This document shows positions 1-6,700 of a stretch of 9,975 bases of DNA, in pieces. The stretch's first letter is position 1. Each line of letters opens with the position of its first letter. Made by a program: the position numbers and the translations under genes. The stretch lies in assembly GCA_031290405.1 (NCBI GenBank), contig JAITNO010000080.1, forward strand, positions 1 through 9,975, read 5' to 3'. The stretch is from Spirochaetaceae bacterium (GTDB lineage: Bacteria > Spirochaetota > Spirochaetia > Treponematales > Breznakiellaceae). The notes beneath the pieces are model-generated. The model was not told the origin of the DNA and made no database searches. It worked only from the letters and a program-made list of their open reading frames with translations.

Positions 1-236
1 GGGACGCCGTTGATTTCGAGCATGGCGTCTCTTAGTCTGCGGCGCATCTTTCCGTTTACGGTTTCGATGTTCAGATGGACGACTTCGCTGTCAGGGGGAT
101 GCCTCGTTCCGAAAATCCCGTTGATGAACGAGACTGTTGCCTTGTTGGACAGGCGCATGAGCTGTTTGAATGCTCCGTCAAAAACGTGCGGGGTTTCGCG
201 CTCTGCTTTTTTTACGGGTTTTTTCTTTACCGGCAT
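1..236 (-). CDS. PD-(D/E)XK nuclease/transposase-family protein, N-terminal part (cut by window edge)
   Basis: The frame opens with ATG at 236 and runs off the left edge with no stop, giving 78 residues. After a lysine-rich start (MPVKKKPVKKAE) it reads HVFDGAFKQLMRLS at 17-30, SFINGIFGTRHPPDSEV at 36-52, and RRRLRDAMLEINGV at 65-78. This layout (a D-x-x-F-K-x-L motif, then an F-I-N-x-x-F-G-T-x-x-P-x-D segment, then a D-x-x-L-x-I strand) matches the N-terminus of the Rpn/PD-(D/E)XK 'putative transposase' family. Asp70 sits where the first catalytic acid of the fold is expected; the later E-x-K/Q part lies outside the window. Members are nucleases linked to recombination and often occur in many copies, some decayed. 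No clear Shine-Dalgarno precedes the ATG. It is divergent from cooC. The family assignment rests on recalled motif layout, and whether the gene is intact cannot be seen. Confidence 0.72.
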   Translation of the reverse strand, partial: MPVKKKPVKKAERETPHVFDGAFKQLMRLSNKATVSFINGIFGTRHPPDSEVVHLNIETVNGKMRRRLRDAMLEINGV

Positions 237-287
237 GGTATATCATCGGAGGTTTTTGCAAAAGATTTTAGCGCTTGCATTCGCCGC

Positions 288-316
288 TTGATTTTTTTCG
301 CCCTATGCGTTACCAT
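288..316 (+). promoter_or_regulatory. Candidate promoter for cooC, possibly giving a leaderless mRNA
   Basis: TTGATT (288-293) and TACCAT (311-316) are separated by 17 bases, each matching four of six sigma-70 consensus positions. Transcription would start around 323, which is the A of the chosen cooC ATG. No Shine-Dalgarno precedes that ATG, so a leaderless transcript would be consistent. Both boxes are weak and this is an inference. Confidence 0.33.
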
Positions 317-322
317 GACGCC

Positions 323-1099
323 ATGACATATTCAATTGCTTTTGCCGGAAAGGGCGGGGTCGGGAAGACCAGCGTCTGCGGGATGCTGGTTAATTATCTT
401 GCGAAATCGGGGAAGGGGCCCATCTTGGCGGTGGACGCCGATGCCAATTCAAACTTAAACGAGGTGCTCGGTGTGGAGATCGAGACGACGCTGGCGGATA
501 TTCGCGAGGATATCGCCCGCGCCGAGGTTGCCGTTCCCAGTCCCATCCCAACGGGGATGACGAAAAAGGAATACGCAATTTATAAGTTCAACGACGCCAT
601 CATTGAGGAAGACAACTTCGATCTTCTGGTGATGGGGCGCGGACAGGGGCAGGGTTGTTACTGCTATGTCAACGACATCCTCCGCGACCAGGTGGCGAAG
701 TATTACAAGAATTACAAATACCTTGTCGTCGACAACGAGGCGGGGCTGGAACACATCAGCCGCGGCATATTGCCGCCGGTGGATTTGATCCTCCTGGTGA
801 GCGATTGCTCGAGGCGCGGCATTCAGGCGGTCGGCAGGATCGCCCAGATGGTTATCGACCTTAAACTTCAGGTGAAGGAGACGCTGCTTATCGTAAACCG
901 CGCTCCCGGCGGCGTGCTGGACGACGGCGTTAAGGAAGAGATTGCCGCTCAAAAGCTTACTCTTTTGGGGGTGCTGCCGCAGGACGACATGGTCTATCAG
1001 TATGACGCGGCGGGAAAGCCCCTCGTTGCGCTCCCCGAAGACGCGCCGGTGAAGAGAGCCCTGTCCGGCATTATCGAAAAGCTTCAGAACACGCCCTAA
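323..1099 (+). CDS. cooC: CooC/AcsF-type nickel-insertion ATPase for CO dehydrogenase
   Basis: A 258-residue P-loop ATPase of the SIMIBI/MinD class. The deviant Walker A motif is GKGGVGKT at 9-16, with the signature lysine Lys10. A VDAD switch follows at 37-40, and a Walker B-type strand YLVVDNEAG at 133-141. The diagnostic feature is GCYCYVN at 111-117: Cys112 and Cys114 form the C-x-C pair that binds nickel or zinc at the CooC dimer interface. NRAP at 192-195 is the usual base-recognition loop. CooC proteins use ATP to help insert Ni into the C-cluster of CO dehydrogenase; AcsF homologues serve acetyl-CoA synthase/CODH. The start at 323 was chosen because the family begins a few residues before the P-loop; an upstream TTG (275) and ATG (305) in frame also lack a ribosome binding site. 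No CODH or ACS gene is visible next to it, so the partner enzyme must lie elsewhere. It converges on the flavodoxin gene with 15 bases between them. Confidence 0.92.
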   Translation: MTYSIAFAGKGGVGKTSVCGMLVNYLAKSGKGPILAVDADANSNLNEVLGVEIETTLADIREDIARAEVAVPSPIPTGMTKKEYAIYKFNDAIIEEDNFDLLVMGRGQGQGCYCYVNDILRDQVAKYYKNYKYLVVDNEAGLEHISRGILPPVDLILLVSDCSRRGIQAVGRIAQMVIDLKLQVKETLLIVNRAPGGVLDDGVKEEIAAQKLTLLGVLPQDDMVYQYDAAGKPLVALPEDAPVKRALSGIIEKLQNTP

Positions 1100-1114
1100 G
1101 GCGCCCGCCTCTCG

Positions 1115-1606
1115 TTAGCACACGAGTCTAAGCCTTTCCGCCCATGCCGACAGTCTTTCGGCAAGGGCGGGGAGGGATCCTTCCGTTACGTTCTTCAGAT
1201 CGATGTCGCCGACGACCGTGGTGCCCGACAGGGCGAGGGCGGAGCTTAGGCTTTCTGCGGCTTTGCCCGGCCCCCCCAGGTGACAGAGGAAGAACGCCGT
1301 CTTCTTATCCTTGATGCCGGCCTTGTCCACAAAGCTCAGCAGGGCGGGCGCGGGCTTTCCTGCCCAAATCGGCCCTCCGAGCACGATGAGGTCATACTGT
1401 CGGGCGTCGAGCGCAAGGGGCTTGAGCGGCGGGCGTTTCCCCGTAAAGACCATCTTTCCGCCCCAGAGGTACTTTGAAAGCCCCGTGCGTTCTTTCTCGT
1501 CCTGGGTTTCTATCCTTAGACGGTCGGCGTCAAGCAACTTCGCAAGCTCCCCGGCGACAAGCGCGGTGTGCCCCTCATACGAATAATACGCGATCACTGT
1601 TTTCAT
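1115..1606 (-). CDS. Flavodoxin family protein
   Basis: A 163-residue flavodoxin-fold protein. The N-terminal strand MKTVIAYYSYEGHT (1-14) carries the S-x-E-G-x-T phosphate-binding loop for FMN. The second FMN-contacting loop is LIVLGGPIWAGKPAPAL at 73-89, with the Trp expected to stack on the isoalloxazine ring. A third strand, KTAFFLCHLGGPGKA, is at 102-116. The length suits short-chain flavodoxins and the Flavodoxin_4/NAD(P)H-oxidoreductase-like group. It is likely a cytoplasmic one- or two-electron carrier; its redox partners cannot be deduced from the neighbours. Start at 1606 is supported by GAGGAG on the minus strand (1612-1617), five bases upstream. It is divergent from asd and convergent with cooC. 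A weak promoter-like pair (TTGATT at 1648-1653, TACCGT at 1624-1629, spacing 18, minus strand) precedes it. Confidence 0.9.
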   Translation of the reverse strand: MKTVIAYYSYEGHTALVAGELAKLLDADRLRIETQDEKERTGLSKYLWGGKMVFTGKRPPLKPLALDARQYDLIVLGGPIWAGKPAPALLSFVDKAGIKDKKTAFFLCHLGGPGKAAESLSSALALSGTTVVGDIDLKNVTEGSLPALAERLSAWAERLRLVC

Positions 1607-1638
1607 ACAGGCTCCTCGCGCCTACGGTAACGGGAAAC

Positions 1639-1673
1639 GGGGGAAAGAATCAAGCGAGGCGCCCTCTTCCCCC
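1639..1673. repeat. Nested inverted repeat between the flavodoxin and asd genes
   Basis: GGGGGAA (1639-1645) pairs with TTCCCCC (1667-1673). Inside the loop, GAGG (1656-1659) pairs with CCTC (1663-1666) around CGC. The two helices nearly stack on one side, so this can fold as one long interrupted hairpin. It lies in the divergent intergenic region, just upstream of the candidate asd promoter and about 30 bases before the flavodoxin start. It may be an operator, a leader structure or chance pairing in G/C-rich DNA. Confidence 0.4.
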
Positions 1674-1681
1674 CCCGCTTA

Positions 1682-1710
1682 TTGCCCTTTGCTCCCTCGT
1701 GTGGTATCGT
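1682..1710 (+). promoter_or_regulatory. Candidate sigma-70-type promoter for asd
   Basis: TTGCCC (1682-1687) and TATCGT (1705-1710) are spaced by 17 bases, each with four of six consensus matches. Predicted transcription start is near 1717, giving a short leader of about 16 bases that contains the strong ribosome binding site of asd. Confidence 0.45.
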
Positions 1711-1732
1711 CAGATCCATAAAAGGAGGAATT

Positions 1733-2836
1733 ATGTCAAAGATTCCAGTAGGCATTCTCGGCGCGACGGGAATGGTCGGGCAAAATTACATCGCGCTGCT
1801 GGCGGGGCATCCGTGGTTCGAGGTAAAGTACCTCGCCGCCTCGCCCAGGAGCGCAGGCAAAACGTATGGCGAGGCCGCCGCCGGGCGCTGGCATCTGCGG
1901 CGAGGCTACGAGGCGGCTTTGATTGACGGCATCACCGTCCAGGACGCAAACGACGTCGGCGCGGCGGCGGCGGCTGAAAAGCGCGGCGAGCTTGCTTTCG
2001 TCTTTTCCGCGCTCGAAATGGACAAGGACGCCATCCTGGGGCTTGAGGAATCCTACGCGGCGGCGGGCATCCCCGTCGTGTCGAACGCTTCGGCGAACCG
2101 CTGGACGCCGGATGTGCCGATGCTCATCCCCGAAGTGAACGCCGCCCACACCGACCTTATCCCCTTGCAACAGAAGGCGCGGGGCTGGACGAAGGGCTTC
2201 ATCGTGGTAAAGCCGAACTGTTCGATACAGAGTTATATGATGCCGGTCTGGGCGCTCCTTCAAGCAGGCTACGAGGTGAAGCGCCTGATAGCGACGACGA
2301 TGCAGGCGGTCTCCGGCGCCGGCTTCCCCGGCGTGCCGAGCCTCGACGTTATCGACAATGTGGTGCCCTTCATCGGCGGCGAAGAAGAAAAATCCGAAAA
2401 GGAGCCGCTGAAGATCCTGGGCGCCGTCGAAGGCGGCCTCATACGAAACGCCGCCGGGCCGCTGATAAGCGCCCACTGCAACCGCGTGCCGGTGAGCGAC
2501 GGACACACCGCAACGGTGAGCCTGGAGTTCGGCGCCAAAAAGCCTTCGGTGGAACAGGTCAAAGAGGTGTGGAGAAACTTCCGCGCCCTCCCGCAGGAGC
2601 TTGGCCTCCCCTTTGCCCCCACGCAGCCGATCATCGTCCGCGAGGAGGCAAACCGCCCCCAGCCGGGCAAGGACCGCGACGCCGACAAGAGCATGGCGGT
2701 GAGCGTCGGGCGCGTCAGGGCCTGCCCCGTGTTCGACATCCGCTTCGTGGGCCTTTCGCACAACACCATCCGCGGCGCGGCAGGCGGCGGCATCCTCAAC
2801 GCCGAGCTGCTCAAGGCGAAGGGGTTTTTGGGATAA
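1733..2836 (+). CDS. asd: Aspartate-semialdehyde dehydrogenase, archaeal/fungal type
   Basis: A 367-residue NADP-dependent enzyme that reduces L-aspartyl-4-phosphate to aspartate semialdehyde. It acts at the branch point to lysine/diaminopimelate, threonine and methionine. The Rossmann loop GATGMVG is at 10-16. The catalytic cysteine is Cys163 in KPNCSIQSYMMPV. GAGFPGVPSLDVIDNV at 195-210 and HCNRVPVSDGHTATV at 248-262 follow; His258 is the expected acid/base and the arginine in NRVPV a substrate contact. The motif NCS rather than NCST, the N-G-H-P-like start (LLAGHPWFEV) and the insert SANRWTPDVPMLIPEVN place it with the archaeal/yeast HOM2-like group, not the usual proteobacterial Asd. Start at 1733 is set by AAAGGAGG at 1721-1728; an in-frame ATG at 1682 overlaps the promoter and is unlikely. 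It is monocistronic as far as visible and converges on the PAP2-like gene. Confidence 0.94.
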   Translation: MSKIPVGILGATGMVGQNYIALLAGHPWFEVKYLAASPRSAGKTYGEAAAGRWHLRRGYEAALIDGITVQDANDVGAAAAAEKRGELAFVFSALEMDKDAILGLEESYAAAGIPVVSNASANRWTPDVPMLIPEVNAAHTDLIPLQQKARGWTKGFIVVKPNCSIQSYMMPVWALLQAGYEVKRLIATTMQAVSGAGFPGVPSLDVIDNVVPFIGGEEEKSEKEPLKILGAVEGGLIRNAAGPLISAHCNRVPVSDGHTATVSLEFGAKKPSVEQVKEVWRNFRALPQELGLPFAPTQPIIVREEANRPQPGKDRDADKSMAVSVGRVRACPVFDIRFVGLSHNTIRGAAGGGILNAELLKAKGFLG

Positions 2837-2850
2837 GGGCGGCGCGCCCT
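2836..2850. terminator. Short hairpin between converging asd and PAP2-like genes
   Basis: AGGGCG (2836-2841) and CGCCCT (2845-2850) form a perfect 6-bp stem around a GCG loop, overlapping the last base of the asd stop codon and the PAP2-like stop codon. No T-run follows on either strand, so it would be at best a weak bidirectional terminator. Confidence 0.4.
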
Positions 2851-3748
2851 ACGGACGGCGCCGCAGACGCAAGAACTCGACGAGCGGCTCCGTCCAGTCC
2901 TCCGCCCCTTCGCCCTCGCGCAGGAACTCCGCATACAAACCCACAATGCGGCTTTTTATCGCGGCAACATCCTCCGCGCCCATGCCGTCGGCAGAGGCAA
3001 ACAGGGATCCCACAAAACGCTCCGCCTCTTCCGGCGGGAAGAGGGCCCCGTCAAAACGCGTCATCGCGTACATCGCTGCGGGAATGCAGTTCACGCTGTG
3101 CTGCTTCACGTAGAGAATCGATTCGGCAATGGCGAGCGCGTGGCGGCGCACATCGTCAACTTCGGCGGCGAAACGCGCTTCTCCCCCCAGCGCCCCCACC
3201 ATCGCGCGGAAGGCCGTGTATGCGCGGATCACAACCATCACATGAAGGCTCGGAATGCACATCAGGTGCGGGTCGACCGCGTGTATCAGGATAAAGCGAA
3301 GATTCCCCAAGTAACGCGGCCTCCGCGTCGTCGAAACATTCCGGGCATACACCTCGGCGGCCTTCCGGTAGAGCCCACCCATGCTAAGGATGAAATCCCT
3401 TGCAAACGGAAGCGCGCGCCGGCCGAACGCTTCAAGCAGAAAGCCCTGCGTCCTAATCCAAAACGTCGAAAAGTCCAGATAGACGGCAACCCACTCCGGC
3501 TTAAACGGAACGGCGGCGTCCAGCGGATTGTCCACATCGGAAAGCGGAATCTTCCCCGGGAACAGGGCAACCTTGTATTGCAGGAAAAAGAAATGGCGCA
3601 TTACCGACGCCAGGCACTTCCCCGACGCCAGGCACAAAGAAAAGTGAGAGAATATTTTGAAAACTGAAAACACGGCATGACGCCGAAGCAACGTTTTTCG
3701 GAACATCGCCCCCAGCATAACGCAAAACCGCGACGGTGAGGAAGCCAC
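2849..3748 (-). CDS. Divergent PAP2-superfamily-like protein with degenerate active site
   Basis: The maximal frame (GTG at 3748) is 299 residues. Landmarks resemble the PAP2/inositolphosphotransferase group: NPLDAAVPFKPEWVAVYLDF at 74-93 matches the 'lD-x-x-IPF ... Y-l-x-W' entry segment; IPSLHV at 165-170 matches the P-S-x-H C2 motif; ESILYVKQHSVN at 209-220 matches the S...K-Q-H C3 motif with His217. An RRP at 142-144 may be the remnant of C1. The usual Asp four residues after the C3 His is replaced (Cys221), and the protein is less hydrophobic than normal PAP2 enzymes, so it may not be a standard lipid phosphatase. The C-terminus is charged and helical. The start is uncertain: the GTG has a G-run upstream, but codons 1-49 have AT-rich third positions unlike the rest, so ATG at 3706 or especially 3601 (just before RHFFFLQYK) may be the true start. 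A 14-bp direct repeat (3604-3617, 3622-3635) lies in this doubtful part. Known family members act on membrane lipid phosphates; function here is inference. Confidence 0.62.
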   Translation of the reverse strand: MASSPSRFCVMLGAMFRKTLLRRHAVFSVFKIFSHFSLCLASGKCLASVMRHFFFLQYKVALFPGKIPLSDVDNPLDAAVPFKPEWVAVYLDFSTFWIRTQGFLLEAFGRRALPFARDFILSMGGLYRKAAEVYARNVSTTRRPRYLGNLRFILIHAVDPHLMCIPSLHVMVVIRAYTAFRAMVGALGGEARFAAEVDDVRRHALAIAESILYVKQHSVNCIPAAMYAMTRFDGALFPPEEAERFVGSLFASADGMGAEDVAAIKSRIVGLYAEFLREGEGAEDWTEPLVEFLRLRRRP

Positions 3749-4000
3749 CGGCCGCCCCCCCCAGGAGCCTGATGCAAAGCCTCGCGATACCGTACGTTTG
3801 CAGATGCCGGCGGCGCAGAGGCAACAGGCAACAGGCCAACAGGGGAATTGAGTGCGTCGCTCATTCTATGATGCAATGCAACAATGGCGACAAGAATTCG
3901 GGCAAACAAAGGTTCGCATGGCCATGCGCCATCGGAAGACGAGGTAAAGGCGGAGGGGCGCGATCAGCTCCCACGCTAACAGGCGGGGCCTTCGTTCGAC
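3749..4000. other. Intergenic stretch without a supported gene
   Basis: The region lies between the divergent PAP2-like and map genes. It contains a small direct repeat (GCAACAG twice, then GCCAACAG, 3821-3842). No reading frame here has a ribosome binding site or recognisable product, and no confident minus-strand promoter was found. Confidence 0.5.
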
Positions 4001-4029
4001 TTGCACCCGGCTGGGCCTTCCGGTATACT
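4001..4029 (+). promoter_or_regulatory. Sigma-70-type promoter for the map-permease operon
   Basis: TTGCAC (4001-4006) and TATACT (4024-4029) are spaced by 17 bases. The -10 box matches five of six consensus positions. Transcription would start near 4036, giving a leader of about 34 bases with GGAG at 4057-4060 before the map ATG. Confidence 0.6.
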
Positions 4030-4069
4030 GCAAGGCGATGTGGTATTTTGGCCTGCGGAGCCTCGACAG

Positions 4070-4846
4070 ATGATCCGCTATAAAAACGCGCGGCAGATTG
4101 AGCGCATACGGGAGTCGTGCGAGCTCCTTTCGGCGATGTATGGGGAGATGGCGCCCCTCGTGCGCGAGGGCGTCGAGACGCTGGAGCTTGACCGGTGGGC
4201 GCAGAGCTGGATAAAGAAGACCGGCGGGAGGCCGGCCTTCTTAGGATACGGGCCGCGTTCGTGCCCCTTCCCCGGCGCGCTCTGCGTTTCCATCAACGAA
4301 GAAGTCATTCACGGGATACCTTCCCGGCGCAAGCTCCAGAGCGGCGACCTGGTGAGCATCGACTCAGGCATAATCCTTGACGGCTTTGTGAGCGACAAGT
4401 CGGTAACGTTTGAAGTGGGCCAGGTGAGCGCGGAGGCGCACCGGCTCAACATGGCAACGCGCGAATGCTTGTACAAGGGCATCGCCGCCGCGAAAGCAGG
4501 CGAGCGGCTCCACGCCATAGGCCGCGCCGTGGAGGGGCACGCGCGGGCGTTCAACTACGGCATCGTCCGCGAGTTTTGCGGACACGGCGTCGGCTTCGAC
4601 GTTCACGAGGACCCTTCGGTGCACAACTATGCCGGCTGCGGCCCCAACCCCCGTCTGCGCGCCGGCATGGTGCTCGCCATCGAGCCCATGGTCAACATGG
4701 GGTCAGGCGACATAAACGTCCTCGATGATACGTGGACCGTCGTAACCGCCGACGGCAAACCCTCCGCGCACTGGGAGCACACAATAGCCATCTTCGACGA
4801 CCACACAGAGATATTGACCAAGGGCGACCCGACCGCGCGCTCCTGA
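4070..4846 (+). CDS. map: Type I methionine aminopeptidase
   Basis: A 258-residue cytoplasmic metalloprotease that removes the initiator methionine from nascent proteins. All expected residues are present: His81 in EEVIHGIP, metal ligands Asp98 (VSIDSG) and Asp109 (DGFVSDKSVTF), His172 (CGHGVG), Glu205 (AIEPM) and Glu236 (WEHTIAI), and the substrate-contacting His179 in VHEDP. Length is typical for a bacterial type I enzyme without N-terminal extension. The start at 4070 was chosen by homology (MIRYKNARQIERIRESC is the normal N-terminus) and by GGAG at 4057-4060, nine bases upstream; the in-frame TTG at 4001 is inside the promoter. The next gene starts 42 bases downstream on the same strand, so the two are probably co-transcribed. 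Confidence 0.96.
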   Translation: MIRYKNARQIERIRESCELLSAMYGEMAPLVREGVETLELDRWAQSWIKKTGGRPAFLGYGPRSCPFPGALCVSINEEVIHGIPSRRKLQSGDLVSIDSGIILDGFVSDKSVTFEVGQVSAEAHRLNMATRECLYKGIAAAKAGERLHAIGRAVEGHARAFNYGIVREFCGHGVGFDVHEDPSVHNYAGCGPNPRLRAGMVLAIEPMVNMGSGDINVLDDTWTVVTADGKPSAHWEHTIAIFDDHTEILTKGDPTARS

Positions 4847-4888
4847 CGCGCGGAGGCGGCGCAATCCGAGAGTCCCCCAGGAGGAATC

Positions 4889-6223
4889 ATGTTGCAAGAA
4901 ACCCCCCTGTTAAAAGCGCTCAGCGCCCGCTTCGGCGTCGAAGAGCGCGGCTCGACAGTCCCCCGTGAACTCGCCGCCGGCGCCGCCACCTTCGCCTCGA
5001 TGGCCTACATCCTCGCCGTACAGCCTGCCGTCATGTCGAACGCCGGCATGGAGGCAGGCGCCGTCTTTACCGCAACCGCCCTTTCGGCGGGCGCGGCCAC
5101 CATCGTCATGGCCCTTGTCGGCAAACTCCCCATCGCCCTGGCAAGCGGACTGGGCATCAACGTCTACATCGCCTTCACCGTCTGCGGCGCGATGGGCTTT
5201 ACCTGGCAAACCGCCCTCGCCGCCGTCTTCGTCGAAGGCGTCGTCTTCCTTGTCCTGTCCCTTTGCGGCGTACGACAGGCCCTCGTCAAGGCAATCCCCG
5301 AAACAATCAAGAAAGCCGCCGCACTCGGCATCGGCCTCCTTGTCGCCATCGCGGGGCTCGACGGCGCAGGCATCCTGCACACCGGCGGCGGCACGCCCCT
5401 CGCCGTCGGCGCCGTTACCTCCGGCGCCCCCCTCGTCGCCGTCCTCGGCCTGGTCATCCTCATCGTCCTCTACACGCGGGGCGTAAGCGGCGCCGTCCTC
5501 ATCGCCATACTCGCCGCCGCCGTCATCGGCATCCCCCTCGGCGTTACCACCCTGCCCCCCGACTTCACCGCCTTCAGCCTTCCGCCTGCGCCGTACACGC
5601 CCGTCGACGTCGCGCGCGGACTCCAAGCCGCAAGCCCCATGGACTTCTTCGTCGTCTTCTTCAGCCTCCTCTTCGTCGACATATTCGACACCGTGGCCAC
5701 CCTGTCCGGCGTCGCCCTGCAAGGCAAGCTCCTCGACGAAGACGGCAACATCGTCAACTGCAAGCAAGCCCTCGTCTCCGACGCCGTGGGCACCATACTA
5801 GGCTCCCTCGTCGGCGCCACCACCGTTACCTCCTATCTTGAATCCCTCACCGGCGTCGCAAGCGGCGGCAGAACGGGGCTTGCCTCCGTCGCAACCGGCG
5901 TCCTTTTTTTCCTTGCCCTCTTCTTCTCGCCCCTCTTTCTCCTTATTCCCGCCGCCGCCACCGCGCCCGCCCTCATCTTCGTCGGCTTCCTCATGCTCGG
6001 CGCCGTTTCCAACATCGATGTAAGCGACGTTGAAGTCGGACTCCCCATCTTCATCACCATGCTGATCATTCCCACAAGCTATTCCATCTCTGAGGGCCTC
6101 GCGTGGGGCTTTATCGTCCACACGCTCGTCAAAGCGGTCAAGCGAAAATGGCGTGAAATCACCCCCGCCGTCTGGGCCCTCAGCGCCCTCTTCCTCGTAA
6201 AACTCCTCTTCGTCAGAATGTAA
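4889..6223 (+). CDS. NCS2-family purine (guanine/hypoxanthine/adenine) permease, AzgA-type
   Basis: A 444-residue, very hydrophobic inner-membrane transporter with roughly a dozen membrane segments, the normal length for the AzgA/PbuG branch of NCS2 nucleobase:cation symporters. Recognisable parts in order: PRELAAGAATFASMAYILAV at 25-44, the discontinuous-helix motif ASGLGINVYIAF at 85-96, LFVDIFDTVATLSGVA at 261-276, and SYLESLTGVASGGRTGL at 315-331. The last holds the conserved Glu318 that contacts the purine. AzgA members usually read PG-M/L-G-x-N-A-Y at the first motif, so the Ser86 and Val92 differences may alter specificity. The ATG at 4889 is set by AGGAGG at 4879-4884. It probably shares the map promoter. 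Which purine is carried cannot be read from sequence. Confidence 0.92.
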   Translation: MLQETPLLKALSARFGVEERGSTVPRELAAGAATFASMAYILAVQPAVMSNAGMEAGAVFTATALSAGAATIVMALVGKLPIALASGLGINVYIAFTVCGAMGFTWQTALAAVFVEGVVFLVLSLCGVRQALVKAIPETIKKAAALGIGLLVAIAGLDGAGILHTGGGTPLAVGAVTSGAPLVAVLGLVILIVLYTRGVSGAVLIAILAAAVIGIPLGVTTLPPDFTAFSLPPAPYTPVDVARGLQAASPMDFFVVFFSLLFVDIFDTVATLSGVALQGKLLDEDGNIVNCKQALVSDAVGTILGSLVGATTVTSYLESLTGVASGGRTGLASVATGVLFFLALFFSPLFLLIPAAATAPALIFVGFLMLGAVSNIDVSDVEVGLPIFITMLIIPTSYSISEGLAWGFIVHTLVKAVKRKWREITPAVWALSALFLVKLLFVRM

Positions 6224-6245
6224 GAGGTGAGGGCTGAAGGTCCAT

Positions 6246-6260
6246 CGGGGAGCGTCCCCG
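6246..6260 (+). terminator. GC hairpin just downstream of the permease
   Basis: CGGGGA (6246-6251) pairs with TCCCCG (6255-6260) around GCG, 22 bases after the permease stop. There is no T-run after it, so an intrinsic terminator is possible but not shown. Confidence 0.35.
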
Positions 6261-6313
6261 CCGCGCCCCGCGCGCAAAAAAGGCCGCCCCTCCCACTCGG
6301 ATTGTCCTACCGC

Positions 6314-6418
6314 GGCGTGAGCGCCTTCTACCACGGCGTGAGCGCCTTCTACCACGGCGTGAGCGCCTTCTACCACGGCGTGGGCGCCTTCTACCACGGC
6401 GTGAGCGCCTTCTACCAC
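6314..6418. repeat. Tandem array A: five 21-bp units
   Basis: Five head-to-tail 21-bp units begin at 6314, 6335, 6356, 6377 and 6398. Each is GGCGTGAGCGCC followed by TTCTACCAC; the fourth has one change (GTGGG for GTGAG). A partial copy flanks each end. The 12-base half is itself an inverted repeat (GGCG-N4-CGCC), so each unit can form a small hairpin. The period is a multiple of three, so reading frames stay open on both strands and give heptapeptide repeats (GVSAFYH on plus, AHAVVEG on minus). No ribosome binding site or conserved start supports translation. Near-identity of the units points to recent slippage or unequal exchange. Confidence 0.95.
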
Positions 6419-6448
6419 GGCGCACGATATGCGCGGTGCGCGGCTGGG

Positions 6449-6700
6449 TCATTCTCCCTGACGAATGATTCATTCTCCTCGACGAATGATTCATTCTCCT
6501 CGACGAATGGTTCATTCTCCCTGACGAATGGTTCATTCTCCTCGACGAATGGTTCATTCTCCCTGACGAATGATTCATTCTCCCTGACGAATGGTTCATT
6601 CTCCTCGAAGAATGGTTCATTCTCCTCGACGAATGGTTCATTCTCCATGACGAATGATTCATTCTCCTCGAAGAATGGTTCATTCTCCTCGACGAATGAC
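6449..6700. repeat. Tandem array B: twelve 21-bp units with alternating CATTC/GAATG half-sites
   Basis: Twelve contiguous 21-bp units start at 6449 and repeat every 21 bases to 6700. Each reads TCATTCTCC, a variable triplet (CTG, TCG or ATG), then ACGAATG or AAGAATG, then AT, GT or AC. CATTC and GAATG are reverse complements, separated by 8 bases within a unit and by 3 bases (ATT or GTT) between units. The whole array is therefore a run of alternating half-sites. Open frames arise because 21 is a multiple of three (SFSSTNG-type on plus; NEPFVEE-type on minus), but none has a ribosome binding site. The third frame has in-frame stops in many units. The sequence is unrelated to array A although the period is the same. 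Function is unknown; a protein-binding array, RNA hairpin series or neutral minisatellite are all possible. Confidence 0.95.

Noticed and set aside
1639..1673. Riboswitch upstream of asd (for example a lysine riboswitch)
   Set aside because: The structure lies upstream of the candidate asd promoter and is too short; only a simple nested inverted repeat is present.
1736..2761. 341-codon minus-strand frame
   Set aside because: Exact antisense of asd, with no recognisable motif or ribosome binding site.
3098..3667. 189-codon plus-strand frame
   Set aside because: Antisense to the PAP2-like gene; very basic composition and no start signals.
4910..5767. 285-codon acidic minus-strand frame
   Set aside because: Antisense to the permease; composition of Asp, Glu, Gly and Ala reflects GC-rich codons read backwards.
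6314..6700. CRISPR array
   Set aside because: Units are contiguous 21-bp repeats with no unique spacers, and no cas gene is present.
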